Positions 16,883 through 24,591 of a stretch of DNA of 64,000 nucleotides are shown here, in pieces. Position 1 is the first letter of the stretch. Each line of letters starts with the position of its first letter. The position numbers and the translations under genes were made by a program. The DNA lies in contig JAISNV010000011.1 of the NCBI GenBank assembly GCA_031276035.1, forward strand, positions 29,018 to 93,017, written 5' to 3'. The DNA comes from Bacteroidales bacterium (GTDB lineage Bacteria; Bacteroidota; Bacteroidia; Bacteroidales; BM520). A model generated the notes under the pieces. That model was not told where the DNA came from and did not search any database. It was given only the letters and a program-made list of their open reading frames with translations.

Positions 16883-17734
16883 ATGAAGAAAACGTATACC
16901 CTCATTATTATTGTATCATTTTTTTGTGTTTTAAGTTGCAATCAACTTAAAAATATTGTTTCGGAACCAACTTTCAAAGCACAGTCTTTTCAAATTTCTA
17001 AAATTAATTTTGAAAATATGGATTTGCTTTTTAAAGTCAGAGTAGATAATCCGAACAGTTTTACAATACCTTTTCCCAATATTGATTGGAATTTATCAAT
17101 AAATAACAATCAATTTCTAAAAAATACGCTTACGAAGAATACTACAATAGCTGCAAATAGTTATACTATTGTTGATATTCCAGTGACAATTAATTATAAA
17201 AACCTGTATAGTGTAATTAAGTCGCTTGCAAATACTACTTCTGATGCTACATACAAAATGAATGTTGGATTATCGATTCCTTTACCGGTACTTGAGAATA
17301 AAAGATATGAAGTAGATTTTGCAGGCACTGTACCAATGCTTAAAGAACCTTCGATTTCTTTTAAAGAAATTAAAGTTAATTCGATGAATCTTAATAAAAT
17401 TGACTTAAATATTGTTTGCGAATTGGAAAATAAAAATAATTTTTCTGTTTTGATAGATAATTTTAATTATGACCTTGCAATTAATAATGTAGAGTGGGCC
17501 AAAGGGAATGCTAAAAGTAATAAGACTATTTCAGCAAACACCAAAACTACAGTTCCTTTAAATATTTCTGTAAATTCATTAAGTATGATAAAGGAAATTA
17601 CGGAAATTATTAGTGGAAATAAATCAGTGAATTATTCATGGAGCGGTAATTTAAATTTACAAACTGATAATCAACTATTAAAAAATATTAATTTGCCTTT
17701 TGAATTAAAAGGTAATACAAATATCAAAAAATAA
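16883..17734 (+). CDS. LEA type 2 (WHy-domain) lipoprotein
   Basis: A 283-residue lipoprotein. The signal peptide ends in the lipobox VLSCNQ, so Cys19 should be lipidated. Two WHy/LEA14 repeats follow (about 35-140 and 155-275), each with the pattern of a hydrophobic strand then N/D-N-P/K-N-x-F. Examples are LLFKVRVDNPNSFTIPFP and LNIVCELENKNNFSVLIDNF. LEA14-like proteins are beta-sandwich proteins linked to desiccation or envelope stress; the role in Bacteroidota is not established. It stands 31 bases upstream of the SDR gene in the same direction and may be co-transcribed with it. Confidence 0.8.
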   Translation: MKKTYTLIIIVSFFCVLSCNQLKNIVSEPTFKAQSFQISKINFENMDLLFKVRVDNPNSFTIPFPNIDWNLSINNNQFLKNTLTKNTTIAANSYTIVDIPVTINYKNLYSVIKSLANTTSDATYKMNVGLSIPLPVLENKRYEVDFAGTVPMLKEPSISFKEIKVNSMNLNKIDLNIVCELENKNNFSVLIDNFNYDLAINNVEWAKGNAKSNKTISANTKTTVPLNISVNSLSMIKEITEIISGNKSVNYSWSGNLNLQTDNQLLKNINLPFELKGNTNIKK

Positions 17735-17765
17735 TATCACTTGCACACCACTAATTTAAATAATT

Positions 17766-18581
17766 ATGAAAGACAAAGTTGTAATAGTTACAGGAGCTTC
17801 ATCGGGTATAGGATTGGCTATAGCCGAACATTTTGCAAAAAAGGGTTGTAAAGTAGTTTTCGCAGCGAGAAGTTTTGATAAATTACAAGAAATTACCGAA
17901 AATTTAAATTTACAAGGTTGTGATACTTTTCCTGTAAAAACCAATGTTACGATAGAGGATTCTTGTAAAAATCTTATTGATAAAACTATTGAAAAGTATG
18001 GAAAAATTGATGTTTTAATCAATAATGCCGGTATTTCCATGAGAGCTGTTTTTAATGAATGTGAACTTAAAGTTTTACATGAATTAATGGATGTTAATTT
18101 TTGGGGAACAGTAAACTGTACAAAATTTGCCTTACCGTATATTATTGAAACCAAAGGTGCGATAGTCGGAATTATTTCAATTGCCGGGTATCAACCGCTA
18201 CCCGGAAGAACAGGATATTCCGCATCAAAATTTGCTGTGCGGGGCTTCTTAGATACAATTCGAATTGAAAATAAGAATAATGATGTTAATGTACTTGTTG
18301 TTGCACCCGGCTATGTTGCAACTGATATTCGTTTTAGAGCACTTCTTGCCGATGGCAGCCAACAAGGATATAGTCCGCGCGATGAAAAAAAGATGCAATC
18401 AACACAATGGGTCGCAAAAAGAATTTACAATGCTGTAAAGCACAAAAGAAGAAGTATTATTATGACAACTTTAGGTTTTGTTACTGTTTTTGTTAGAAAT
18501 TTATGGCCTAAATTTACAGATAGGGAATCTTATAAAATTATGAATAGGGAGCAGAATAGTCCGCTCATTAAGAAAAATTAG
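17766..18581 (+). CDS. Short-chain dehydrogenase/reductase
   Basis: A 271-residue classical SDR. The N-terminal Rossmann site is TGASSGIG (about 9-16), the structural motif is NNAGIS, the catalytic Ser is in IISIAG and the Tyr/Lys pair in YSASKFAV. A basic residue (Arg38, in AARSF) after the second strand suggests NADP preference. The C-terminal tail continues into a hydrophobic stretch (TTLGFVTVFVRNLWP), as in the DltE/RDH-like SDRs that sit at membranes. The substrate is unknown. It follows the LEA14-like gene closely and precedes the protease by 9 bases. Confidence 0.85.
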   Translation: MKDKVVIVTGASSGIGLAIAEHFAKKGCKVVFAARSFDKLQEITENLNLQGCDTFPVKTNVTIEDSCKNLIDKTIEKYGKIDVLINNAGISMRAVFNECELKVLHELMDVNFWGTVNCTKFALPYIIETKGAIVGIISIAGYQPLPGRTGYSASKFAVRGFLDTIRIENKNNDVNVLVVAPGYVATDIRFRALLADGSQQGYSPRDEKKMQSTQWVAKRIYNAVKHKRRSIIMTTLGFVTVFVRNLWPKFTDRESYKIMNREQNSPLIKKN

Positions 18582-18590
18582 TCCATAAAA

Positions 18591-20186
18591 ATGAAATTTA
18601 AATTATACTTTATTATTTTTCTATTCTTTTTTCCTCTTATTATTGTTTGTCAAGACAAATACTACATTATTTATTTCAAAGATAAAAATCAAAAAGGAAT
18701 TGATATTTCAGAGTGTCTATCTGAAAAAGCAATAGATAGGCGTTTGAGAGATAATATTGAATTTGATCAAATTGATTTGCCGGTTAATAAAGAATATATT
18801 GCTGAAATTTGTAGCGTTAGTAAGGATTCTGAAATTATTTTAACTTCAAGATGGTTGAATTGTGCTGTTATAAAATGCGGTTCGGAAACCTCTTTTAATT
18901 ATGACTTTATCTCTCAAATTTTTATTATTGATTTAGATTCAAAATTGAGTGATAATAAGACTGATGAGGAAAATATCCCTGAATATGAAGAATTAGATCT
19001 AATAAGTTTTAATTACGGAGCATGTGAAGCTCAATATAGATTAGTGAATGGTATTTATTTGCATAATGAAGGTTATACAGGAAAAAATGTTACAATTGCT
19101 GTAATTGATGATGGATTTTACGGTGTAAATAATGCAAGTTATCCTTTCAAAAATACAAATATTATCGGTACAAAGAATTTCATTACAAATACTAATGTTT
19201 ATAGTGCCAATGCCGGTTACCACGGTACAATGTGCTTATCTTTGTTAGCCGCAAATTTACCCGGTTTGATTATTGGTACAGCTCCTAATGCTAATTATTT
19301 GCTGTTAAAATCTGAGGATACGTCTTTTGAAAGTATTTTAGAAGAATATGCTTGGGTTGCGGCGGCCGAATATGCAGATAGTTGTGGAGTCGATATAATT
19401 TCAAGCTCATTAAATTATACGGAATTTGACGATCCGTCAACATCGCATACTTATGATAAATTAGATGGAAAATCCTGTCCGATTACAATTGGTGCTGAAA
19501 TTGCAGCATCTAGAGGAATTATTGTTGTTAACAGCGCCGGAAATTATGGTAATTCACCATGGAAATATATCGGTGCTCCTGCCGATGGAGCCAATGTTAT
19601 TGCAGTAGGTGGCGTATCTGCCGATAGTTCATATTATCACGTGAGTTCAATAGGACCAACTGCCGACAATAGGTTTAAGCCTGATCTTTGTGCTTTAGGT
19701 TCTCAAGTCACAGTTTTATATCCTCTTTCCGGAACCGGTATCTTTGAGATGTCTGGAACCTCATTTGCCGCTCCTGTAATTGCCGGATTTACTGCTTGTG
19801 TTATGGAAGCAAACCCAAATATAAGCTCAACAAAAATTAAATCATCACTTTACTCTTCTTGTCATCAAAAAGATTCTCCAAATAATCAAACAGGTAGGGG
19901 AATACCGGATTTTCAAAAAACATTGCGTTATGCCGGAGTAGAAATCTATAAAAAGCCAGATGTTAATATTTATCCGAATCCTTGTTCCGACTATATTATT
20001 ATTTCAAGTATTGATGAGATAAAAAGAATAGAAATATTAAGTATTAACGGAAGTCAATTACTTTCATTAGAAAATAGTACAGTAAATAATATTACAATAC
20101 GGCTCAATGAAATAAAAGATAAAATCTTAATAGTAAAAATAACCCTTTTTGATAATGTTTACTATCAAAAAATTATGAAAGAATAA
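18591..20186 (+). CDS. Subtilisin-like serine protease with type IX secretion sorting domain
   Basis: A 531-residue secreted protease of family S8. After a signal peptide (about 1-20) and a short propeptide region come the catalytic Asp173 (VIDDGF), His211 (HGTMC), the oxyanion area SSAGNYG-like (VVNSAGNYG) and Ser391 (GTSFAAP). Residues about 455-531 form a type A T9SS C-terminal sorting domain (VNIYPNPCSDYIIIS, then IEILSINGSQL, ending in K-E). It should be exported by Sec and carried across the outer membrane by the Por system. It starts 9 bases after the SDR gene. Confidence 0.92.
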   Translation: MKFKLYFIIFLFFFPLIIVCQDKYYIIYFKDKNQKGIDISECLSEKAIDRRLRDNIEFDQIDLPVNKEYIAEICSVSKDSEIILTSRWLNCAVIKCGSETSFNYDFISQIFIIDLDSKLSDNKTDEENIPEYEELDLISFNYGACEAQYRLVNGIYLHNEGYTGKNVTIAVIDDGFYGVNNASYPFKNTNIIGTKNFITNTNVYSANAGYHGTMCLSLLAANLPGLIIGTAPNANYLLLKSEDTSFESILEEYAWVAAAEYADSCGVDIISSSLNYTEFDDPSTSHTYDKLDGKSCPITIGAEIAASRGIIVVNSAGNYGNSPWKYIGAPADGANVIAVGGVSADSSYYHVSSIGPTADNRFKPDLCALGSQVTVLYPLSGTGIFEMSGTSFAAPVIAGFTACVMEANPNISSTKIKSSLYSSCHQKDSPNNQTGRGIPDFQKTLRYAGVEIYKKPDVNIYPNPCSDYIIISSIDEIKRIEILSINGSQLLSLENSTVNNITIRLNEIKDKILIVKITLFDNVYYQKIMKE

Positions 20187-20189
20187 AAA

Positions 20190-20606
20190 TCATTTCACAA
20201 ATGTATCATATGTTCCATCTGAAAATAGAATAATAATACGTGAAATTTCTTTTTTAATTGATGTTTTTTTATTCTCGGGAGCCACTTTTTCTTCAATATT
20301 ACCTTTTTCCATATTATTTTTAATTGTAAACAAATTGTAATCTTCAGAAGTATCATCTTTTGGTAAATCTATATTACTAATCACATGATTTTCACCATTT
20401 GAATATTGTTTACCTGAACCTTTAATTAACCAATCGGCGTTAATTTCTGGATATGTATTTAATATCTTAATAATAATATCCAAGCTTGGTTTATTTCTTT
20501 CTGATAATATGTGAGATAAAGTAGAACGCTGTACGCCTATTGCATCTGCAAAATGTGCCGAAGAAAGATTTTTATCTTCCATTATTTTTATTATTCGTTT
20601 TACCAT
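20190..20606 (-). CDS. XRE-family transcriptional regulator
   Basis: 138 residues when started at the ATG at 20606; the longer frame begins at TTG inside the promoter. The N-terminal helix-turn-helix (about 2-58) has SAHFADAIGVQRSTLSHILS and continues RNKPSLDIIIKILNTYPEINADWLIKGSG, typical of phage-repressor-like XRE proteins in Bacteroidota. The rest is a polar linker and a short beta-strand end (RIIILFSDGTYDTF). The gene lies tail to tail with the subtilase and head to head with the DHH phosphoesterase. The 35-bp inverted repeat between the latter two is a candidate operator. Confidence 0.85.
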   Translation of the reverse strand: MVKRIIKIMEDKNLSSAHFADAIGVQRSTLSHILSERNKPSLDIIIKILNTYPEINADWLIKGSGKQYSNGENHVISNIDLPKDDTSEDYNLFTIKNNMEKGNIEEKVAPENKKTSIKKEISRIIILFSDGTYDTFVK

Positions 20607-20620
20607 AGTTTTATTTTTTA

Positions 20621-20628
20621 CAAAGATA
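20621..20628 (-). promoter_or_regulatory. -7 box of the XRE gene
   Basis: TATCTTTG on the minus strand, 14 bases upstream of the ATG at 20606. A second similar box, TACTTTTG, lies at 20643-20650. Confidence 0.5.
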
Positions 20629-20672
20629 AACAAAATTATTTACAAAAGTAAAACGATAATAATTTGAATTAA

Positions 20673-20707
20673 TTACAATTGTGAATAATTGCATTTCACA
20701 ATTGTAA
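20673..20707. promoter_or_regulatory. Candidate operator: 13-bp perfect inverted repeat
   Basis: Arms TTACAATTGTGAA and TTCACAATTGTAA are perfectly complementary and separated by 9 bases. Each arm contains the smaller palindrome ACAATTGT. It lies between the divergent XRE and DHH-phosphoesterase promoters, about 45 bases upstream of the XRE -7 box. Two tandem palindromic half-sites are the usual layout for a dimeric XRE repressor; binding is inferred. Confidence 0.5.
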
Positions 20708-20765
20708 CAAGTCGGTTGGAATAAAACTTAATGAAAAATATCAATTATTAATTGTCAAAATTTCC

Positions 20766-20773
20766 TATATTTG
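20766..20773 (+). promoter_or_regulatory. -7 box of the DHH phosphoesterase gene
   Basis: TATATTTG, 29 bases upstream of the ATG at 20803. A short palindrome CAATTATTAATTG lies at 20742-20754, just upstream. Confidence 0.5.
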
Positions 20774-20802
20774 CAATCAATCAGAAATATCAAACATTAT
20801 AT

Positions 20803-21816
20803 ATGTATCAAGCGGATATTGAAAAACTTAAAGGTTTCATAGAATCCTCTCAGAGAATTCTTATATGTTCACATAGTTCACCTGATGGCGACGCTGTTGG
20901 CTCAATGCTCGCCGTTCATAATTATCTAATTAATTCATCTCTTATTAATAAAGATATTACTTTAGTATTACCGGATAGTTGTCCGGAGTATTTATCTTTT
21001 TTACCAAATATTAGCTTAATTCTTAATTATCAAGATAATAAAGATATTATTCGTGATAAATTTAATTCTGCTCAATTAATTTTTGCCGTTGATTTTAATG
21101 AACCGAACAGATTGGGTGAAATGGGGAATTTATTTTGTACATCTAATGCAACAAAAATTGCTATTGACCATCATCCATTTACCAGCGCTATATATTATAA
21201 TTTAGTTTTTGTAGATGAAAATGCTTCAGCTGCTGCTGAATTAGTTTATCTTGTTTTACAAGAACTTAATATTGCAGAGTTTAATTTTGATACGGCCATA
21301 TCTATATATACTGGAATAATTACTGATACGGGTTCATTAAGTTATAACTGTAATTCTAATCGCGTATATTCAATTTTAGCAGATATAATGAAATTTAATA
21401 TCGATGCGAGAGAAGTTCATGACTTGATTTATAATAATTTTCCATCCGGAAGAATAAAATTGCTGGCATATATTCTTTATAATAAACTGGTAATAAATGA
21501 AAAACATGTGTTTGCCTATTTTTCTCTGACAAAAAAAGAACTCGAAGAATATAATTATCAAGAGGGGTATTTAGAAGGTGTTGTGAATTATGCTTTAAAT
21601 ATCAGAGGAATCAAACTTGCTGCTTCTTTCGTTGAACGTAATAATCTTACAAAAATTTCGTTTCGATCTAAAGGCAATGTTGACGTAAATGATCTTGCTG
21701 TTAAATATTTTAATGGCGGAGGACATAAAAATGCTGCTGGTGCAAATTATTATGAAAGTATTGAAAATGCAATTAAACTTTTTATTGAATTAGCAAATGT
21801 ATATACGTGTGAATAA
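20803..21816 (+). CDS. nrnA: DHH-family phosphoesterase (NrnA-type nanoRNase/pAp phosphatase)
   Basis: 337 residues from the ATG at 20803; the longer frame starts at TTG and crosses the -7 box. The DHH domain holds SHSSPDGDAVGS (metal site), VDFNEPNRLGE, the signature DHH in AIDHHPF and TDTGSLSYN. The DHHA1 domain ends with GGGHKNAAGA. NrnA-type enzymes degrade short RNA oligonucleotides and dephosphorylate pAp or cyclic dinucleotide products in the cytoplasm. The last 20 bases overlap the GldI-like gene, so the two are co-transcribed. Confidence 0.9.
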   Translation: MYQADIEKLKGFIESSQRILICSHSSPDGDAVGSMLAVHNYLINSSLINKDITLVLPDSCPEYLSFLPNISLILNYQDNKDIIRDKFNSAQLIFAVDFNEPNRLGEMGNLFCTSNATKIAIDHHPFTSAIYYNLVFVDENASAAAELVYLVLQELNIAEFNFDTAISIYTGIITDTGSLSYNCNSNRVYSILADIMKFNIDAREVHDLIYNNFPSGRIKLLAYILYNKLVINEKHVFAYFSLTKKELEEYNYQEGYLEGVVNYALNIRGIKLAASFVERNNLTKISFRSKGNVDVNDLAVKYFNGGGHKNAAGANYYESIENAIKLFIELANVYTCE

Positions 21817-22336
21817 ATTGATTAAATTAACAATTATTTTTATAGCTTTATCTGTTTTTTCATGTAAGCAGAATAAAAATACATCTTTTAATAACTCTCC
21901 TGTAGTAATTACTGATGATGAAATTAATTATGTTAATAAAGAGGCTGTAAGAAAGGAACGTATTCAAATTGATGATTTTATAAGAAGATACGAATGGAAA
22001 ATGATAACAACCGAAACAGGTGTAAGTTATTGGATTTATGAAAAAGGCAATGGAGCGAAAACCGAGAAGGGTAATATCGTTGTTTTAGATTATACAATCA
22101 CCTTTTTAAATGGCGATACTGTTTATACCTCAAATATCGATGGAAATAAAGAATTTCAATTGGGAAAATCAAACGAAGTATCCGGTTTAGAAGAGGCCTT
22201 ATTGGTAATGCATCAAGGCGATAAGGCAAAGGTTATTGTTCCTTCTTTTCGAGCTTACGGCATTACCGGCGATTTTAATAAAATTGCTATGAGAAACACA
22301 CTAGTTTACGATATATATATAACTAAAATTTATTGA
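21797..22336 (+). CDS. gldI: GldI-like FKBP-type peptidyl-prolyl isomerase lipoprotein
   Basis: A 179-residue envelope lipoprotein. The signal peptide has the lipobox LSVFSC (Cys23). An N-terminal helical linker is followed by an FKBP domain (about 75-179) with YWIYEKGNG, GNIVVLDYTITFLNGDTVYTS, EVSGLEEALLVMHQGDKAKVIVPS and a C-terminal VYDIYITKI. In Bacteroidota gliding/T9SS clusters this arrangement is called GldI, a folding helper for exported proteins. The symbol is given by similarity of layout only. The start overlaps nrnA by 20 bases; a GTG four codons downstream is an alternative. Confidence 0.75.
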   Translation: MYIRVNKLIKLTIIFIALSVFSCKQNKNTSFNNSPVVITDDEINYVNKEAVRKERIQIDDFIRRYEWKMITTETGVSYWIYEKGNGAKTEKGNIVVLDYTITFLNGDTVYTSNIDGNKEFQLGKSNEVSGLEEALLVMHQGDKAKVIVPSFRAYGITGDFNKIAMRNTLVYDIYITKIY

Positions 22337-22450
22337 TAGGAGTCTGTCATAATCAATAAATTAATATAATGAAATGATAGTTACGATATTTGTTTTATGT
22401 CATATAAATTTTAAAAAATCATAATAAGAATTTATTTAGCAAAAAATCAT

Positions 22451-22458
22451 TATCTTTG
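22451..22458 (+). promoter_or_regulatory. -7 box of the bamD operon
   Basis: TATCTTTG, 19 bases upstream of the bamD ATG. Confidence 0.5.
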
Positions 22459-22477
22459 CAAATTATTATCATAATAT

Positions 22478-23272
22478 ATGAAATTATCTAAATACTTAAT
22501 AATAATATCATTAACAAGCTTTTTACTTTTAGTATCTTCTTGTTCCAATTACTCTAAAATTTTAAAATCGGACGATAAGGATCTCATTTACAATGAAGCT
22601 ATGGTGCAATATGAAAAAGGCAACTATATTAACGCTTTACAATTGTTTGATAAAATTCTGATGTTAGTAAAAGGAACCGATAAAGAAGAACCGGTTAGTT
22701 ATTATTATGCTCAATGTTATTATGAACAAGGTGATTACATCCTGGCGAACTATTATTTTCGTAAATATGCAAGACAATATATTCATAGTCCGCGCGCTGA
22801 AGAAAGTGCTTTCTTAGCCGCCATGTGTAAATATTATCAATCATCAACATACTCTTTGGATCCAAGTCCTACAACTGATGCAATTAGTGAACTTCAAGCA
22901 TATATTAATGCTTATCCTAATAGTGATAGGATTGAGCTATGTAACAGTTACATCGATGAATTAAGGGCAAAACTTGAAGAGAAGGATTATCAAATTGCAC
23001 TCATGTATTTAAGGATGGATGAATATAAGGCCGCTGTAGTGTGTTTTGAAAATATCTTGAAAGATTTTCCTGACACAAAACATCGTGAAGATATTTATTA
23101 TTATCTTGTAAAAGCTAAATACGAATTTGCAAAAAATAGCGTTGAAAGTAAGAAAACGGAAAGATTTGATGATGTTTATAACGCATATACAAAATTTATC
23201 TCTAATTTCCCTGATTCTAGATATATTGCTGAAATAGAACAATATAATAAAGCTGCTAAACAATATAAATAA
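22478..23272 (+). CDS. bamD: Outer-membrane assembly lipoprotein BamD
   Basis: A 264-residue lipoprotein with lipobox VSSCSN (Cys22). The body consists of five TPR-like repeats, including the opening YNEAMVQYEKGNYINALQLFDKIL and YYYAQCYYEQGDYILANYYFRKYA, the conserved SPRAEESAFLAAMCKY, and NILKDFPDTKHREDIYYYLVKAKYEFA. BamD is an essential part of the Bam machine that inserts beta-barrel proteins into the outer membrane. It heads the order bamD, omega, DUF4835, recN. Confidence 0.93.
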   Translation: MKLSKYLIIISLTSFLLLVSSCSNYSKILKSDDKDLIYNEAMVQYEKGNYINALQLFDKILMLVKGTDKEEPVSYYYAQCYYEQGDYILANYYFRKYARQYIHSPRAEESAFLAAMCKYYQSSTYSLDPSPTTDAISELQAYINAYPNSDRIELCNSYIDELRAKLEEKDYQIALMYLRMDEYKAAVVCFENILKDFPDTKHREDIYYYLVKAKYEFAKNSVESKKTERFDDVYNAYTKFISNFPDSRYIAEIEQYNKAAKQYK

Positions 23273-23297
23273 AATATATATTAATAATATTCTTAAT

Positions 23298-23675
23298 ATG
23301 GATTATAAAAAGATAAGAACAAGCACAGATGCTGTTACAAGAAACTTAAATGATTTTGACCAAGAAACAAGTAATATCTATGAATCTTTAGTAATACTTT
23401 CTAAAAGGGCTAATCAAATCAGTTTGGAATTAAAAGAAGAATTGTTAAGCAAAATTGAAGAATTTCAAACACCAAGTGATAGCTTGGAAGAAATTTTCGA
23501 GAACAGAGAGCAAATTGAACTTGCTAAGTTCTATGAACAACTTCCGAAACCGACTCTCATGGCAATATATGAATTTCTTAACGATAAATTATCATCTTCT
23601 TATCCGCAAGAGGTAGAAACAGTTGAACACCTCATTCAAAAGGAAGACAACGAAATTGAAACTGAAAACAAATAA
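23298..23675 (+). CDS. rpoZ: RNA polymerase omega subunit (Bacteroidota type)
   Basis: A 125-residue cytoplasmic protein. The Rpb6/omega-like core is TDAVTRNLNDFDQETSNIYESLVILSKRANQI (about 11-42), which matches the divergent omega subunit that sits between bamD and coaBC in Bacteroidota. A charged C-terminal tail follows. It promotes assembly of RNA polymerase by holding beta-prime. It lies 25 bases after bamD in the same operon. Confidence 0.8.
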   Translation: MDYKKIRTSTDAVTRNLNDFDQETSNIYESLVILSKRANQISLELKEELLSKIEEFQTPSDSLEEIFENREQIELAKFYEQLPKPTLMAIYEFLNDKLSSSYPQEVETVEHLIQKEDNEIETENK

Positions 23676-23685
23676 TAATATTAAT

Positions 23686-24591
23686 ATGAAACGTTTGTTT
23701 TTGATAACTGTATTCTTATGTGTGGCAAATGTTTTTGCTTATACACAAGATTTTAAATGCACTTTTAGTGTTACTTCCAATACTTCTGACGGAAGTTCTG
23801 ACAGAACGCGTTTTCAGGAAATGCAAAGACAAATACAAGAATTTATCAATGGTTATAAATGGTGTAACTATAATATTAGTCAAGAAGAACGTATTGAATG
23901 CACCATGCAGCTTATGATAACTAAAATTGTTTCTGCAGAACAATTTGAAGGACAGATTAATATTGGATTGAGAAGACCTGTTTACAATTCTACGTATAAT
24001 ACAACTCTTCTTAATCATATTGATAAAGATATTGAGTTTACATTTGTGGAAAGTAATCCTTTGATTTTTAACGAGAATAGTTTTGATGATAATCTTACAA
24101 GCATAATTGCTTTCTACATGTATCTTTTTCTGGGAATAGATTTCGATTCATTTAGTCCTGGTGCCGGCACACAATATTATGAAAAAGCTCAGGCAATTGT
24201 TAATGCGGCACAATCGGCTAACGAAAAAGGTTGGAGGTCTTACCAGAATACTAGAAATAGATATTGGATAATTGAGAATCTGCTTAATTCATCTTATTAT
24301 GGTGTTAGAGAGTTTTTATATATTTATCATCGTAATGGATTGGATGTTATGGCAGATAATATAGCAATGGGAACTTCTGCAGCTGTTCAAGCTATCGAGA
24401 AACTAAGAAATGTTAATCGTCAAAAACCTAATCTCTTTATTATTTATCTTATGTTAGAAGCTAAGCGTGATGAATTTATTAATCTTTTTTCGGGTGCAAA
24501 CGACGTTGAAAAGAATAAATTCTTACAAGTAATGCAAGAGATAGATCCAACCAACATGTCGCGTTACAATCAAATTAAAAATACTAATTGA
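23686..24591 (+). CDS. DUF4835 family protein (PorD-like)
   Basis: 301 residues from the ATG at 23686; the longer frame begins at TTG within rpoZ. A signal peptide (about 1-20, ending in FAYTQ) is followed by the DUF4835 domain covering almost the whole mature protein. Marks are QMLITKIVSAEQFEG-like sequence, ERIECTMQLMI, LGIDFDSFSPGAGTQYY, ANEKGWRSY and NRYWIIENLLN. The family is found next to recN throughout Bacteroidota, and I recall members labelled PorD of the type IX secretion system, a label I could not check. It is presumably periplasmic or in the outer membrane. Confidence 0.75.
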   Translation: MKRLFLITVFLCVANVFAYTQDFKCTFSVTSNTSDGSSDRTRFQEMQRQIQEFINGYKWCNYNISQEERIECTMQLMITKIVSAEQFEGQINIGLRRPVYNSTYNTTLLNHIDKDIEFTFVESNPLIFNENSFDDNLTSIIAFYMYLFLGIDFDSFSPGAGTQYYEKAQAIVNAAQSANEKGWRSYQNTRNRYWIIENLLNSSYYGVREFLYIYHRNGLDVMADNIAMGTSAAVQAIEKLRNVNRQKPNLFIIYLMLEAKRDEFINLFSGANDVEKNKFLQVMQEIDPTNMSRYNQIKNTN

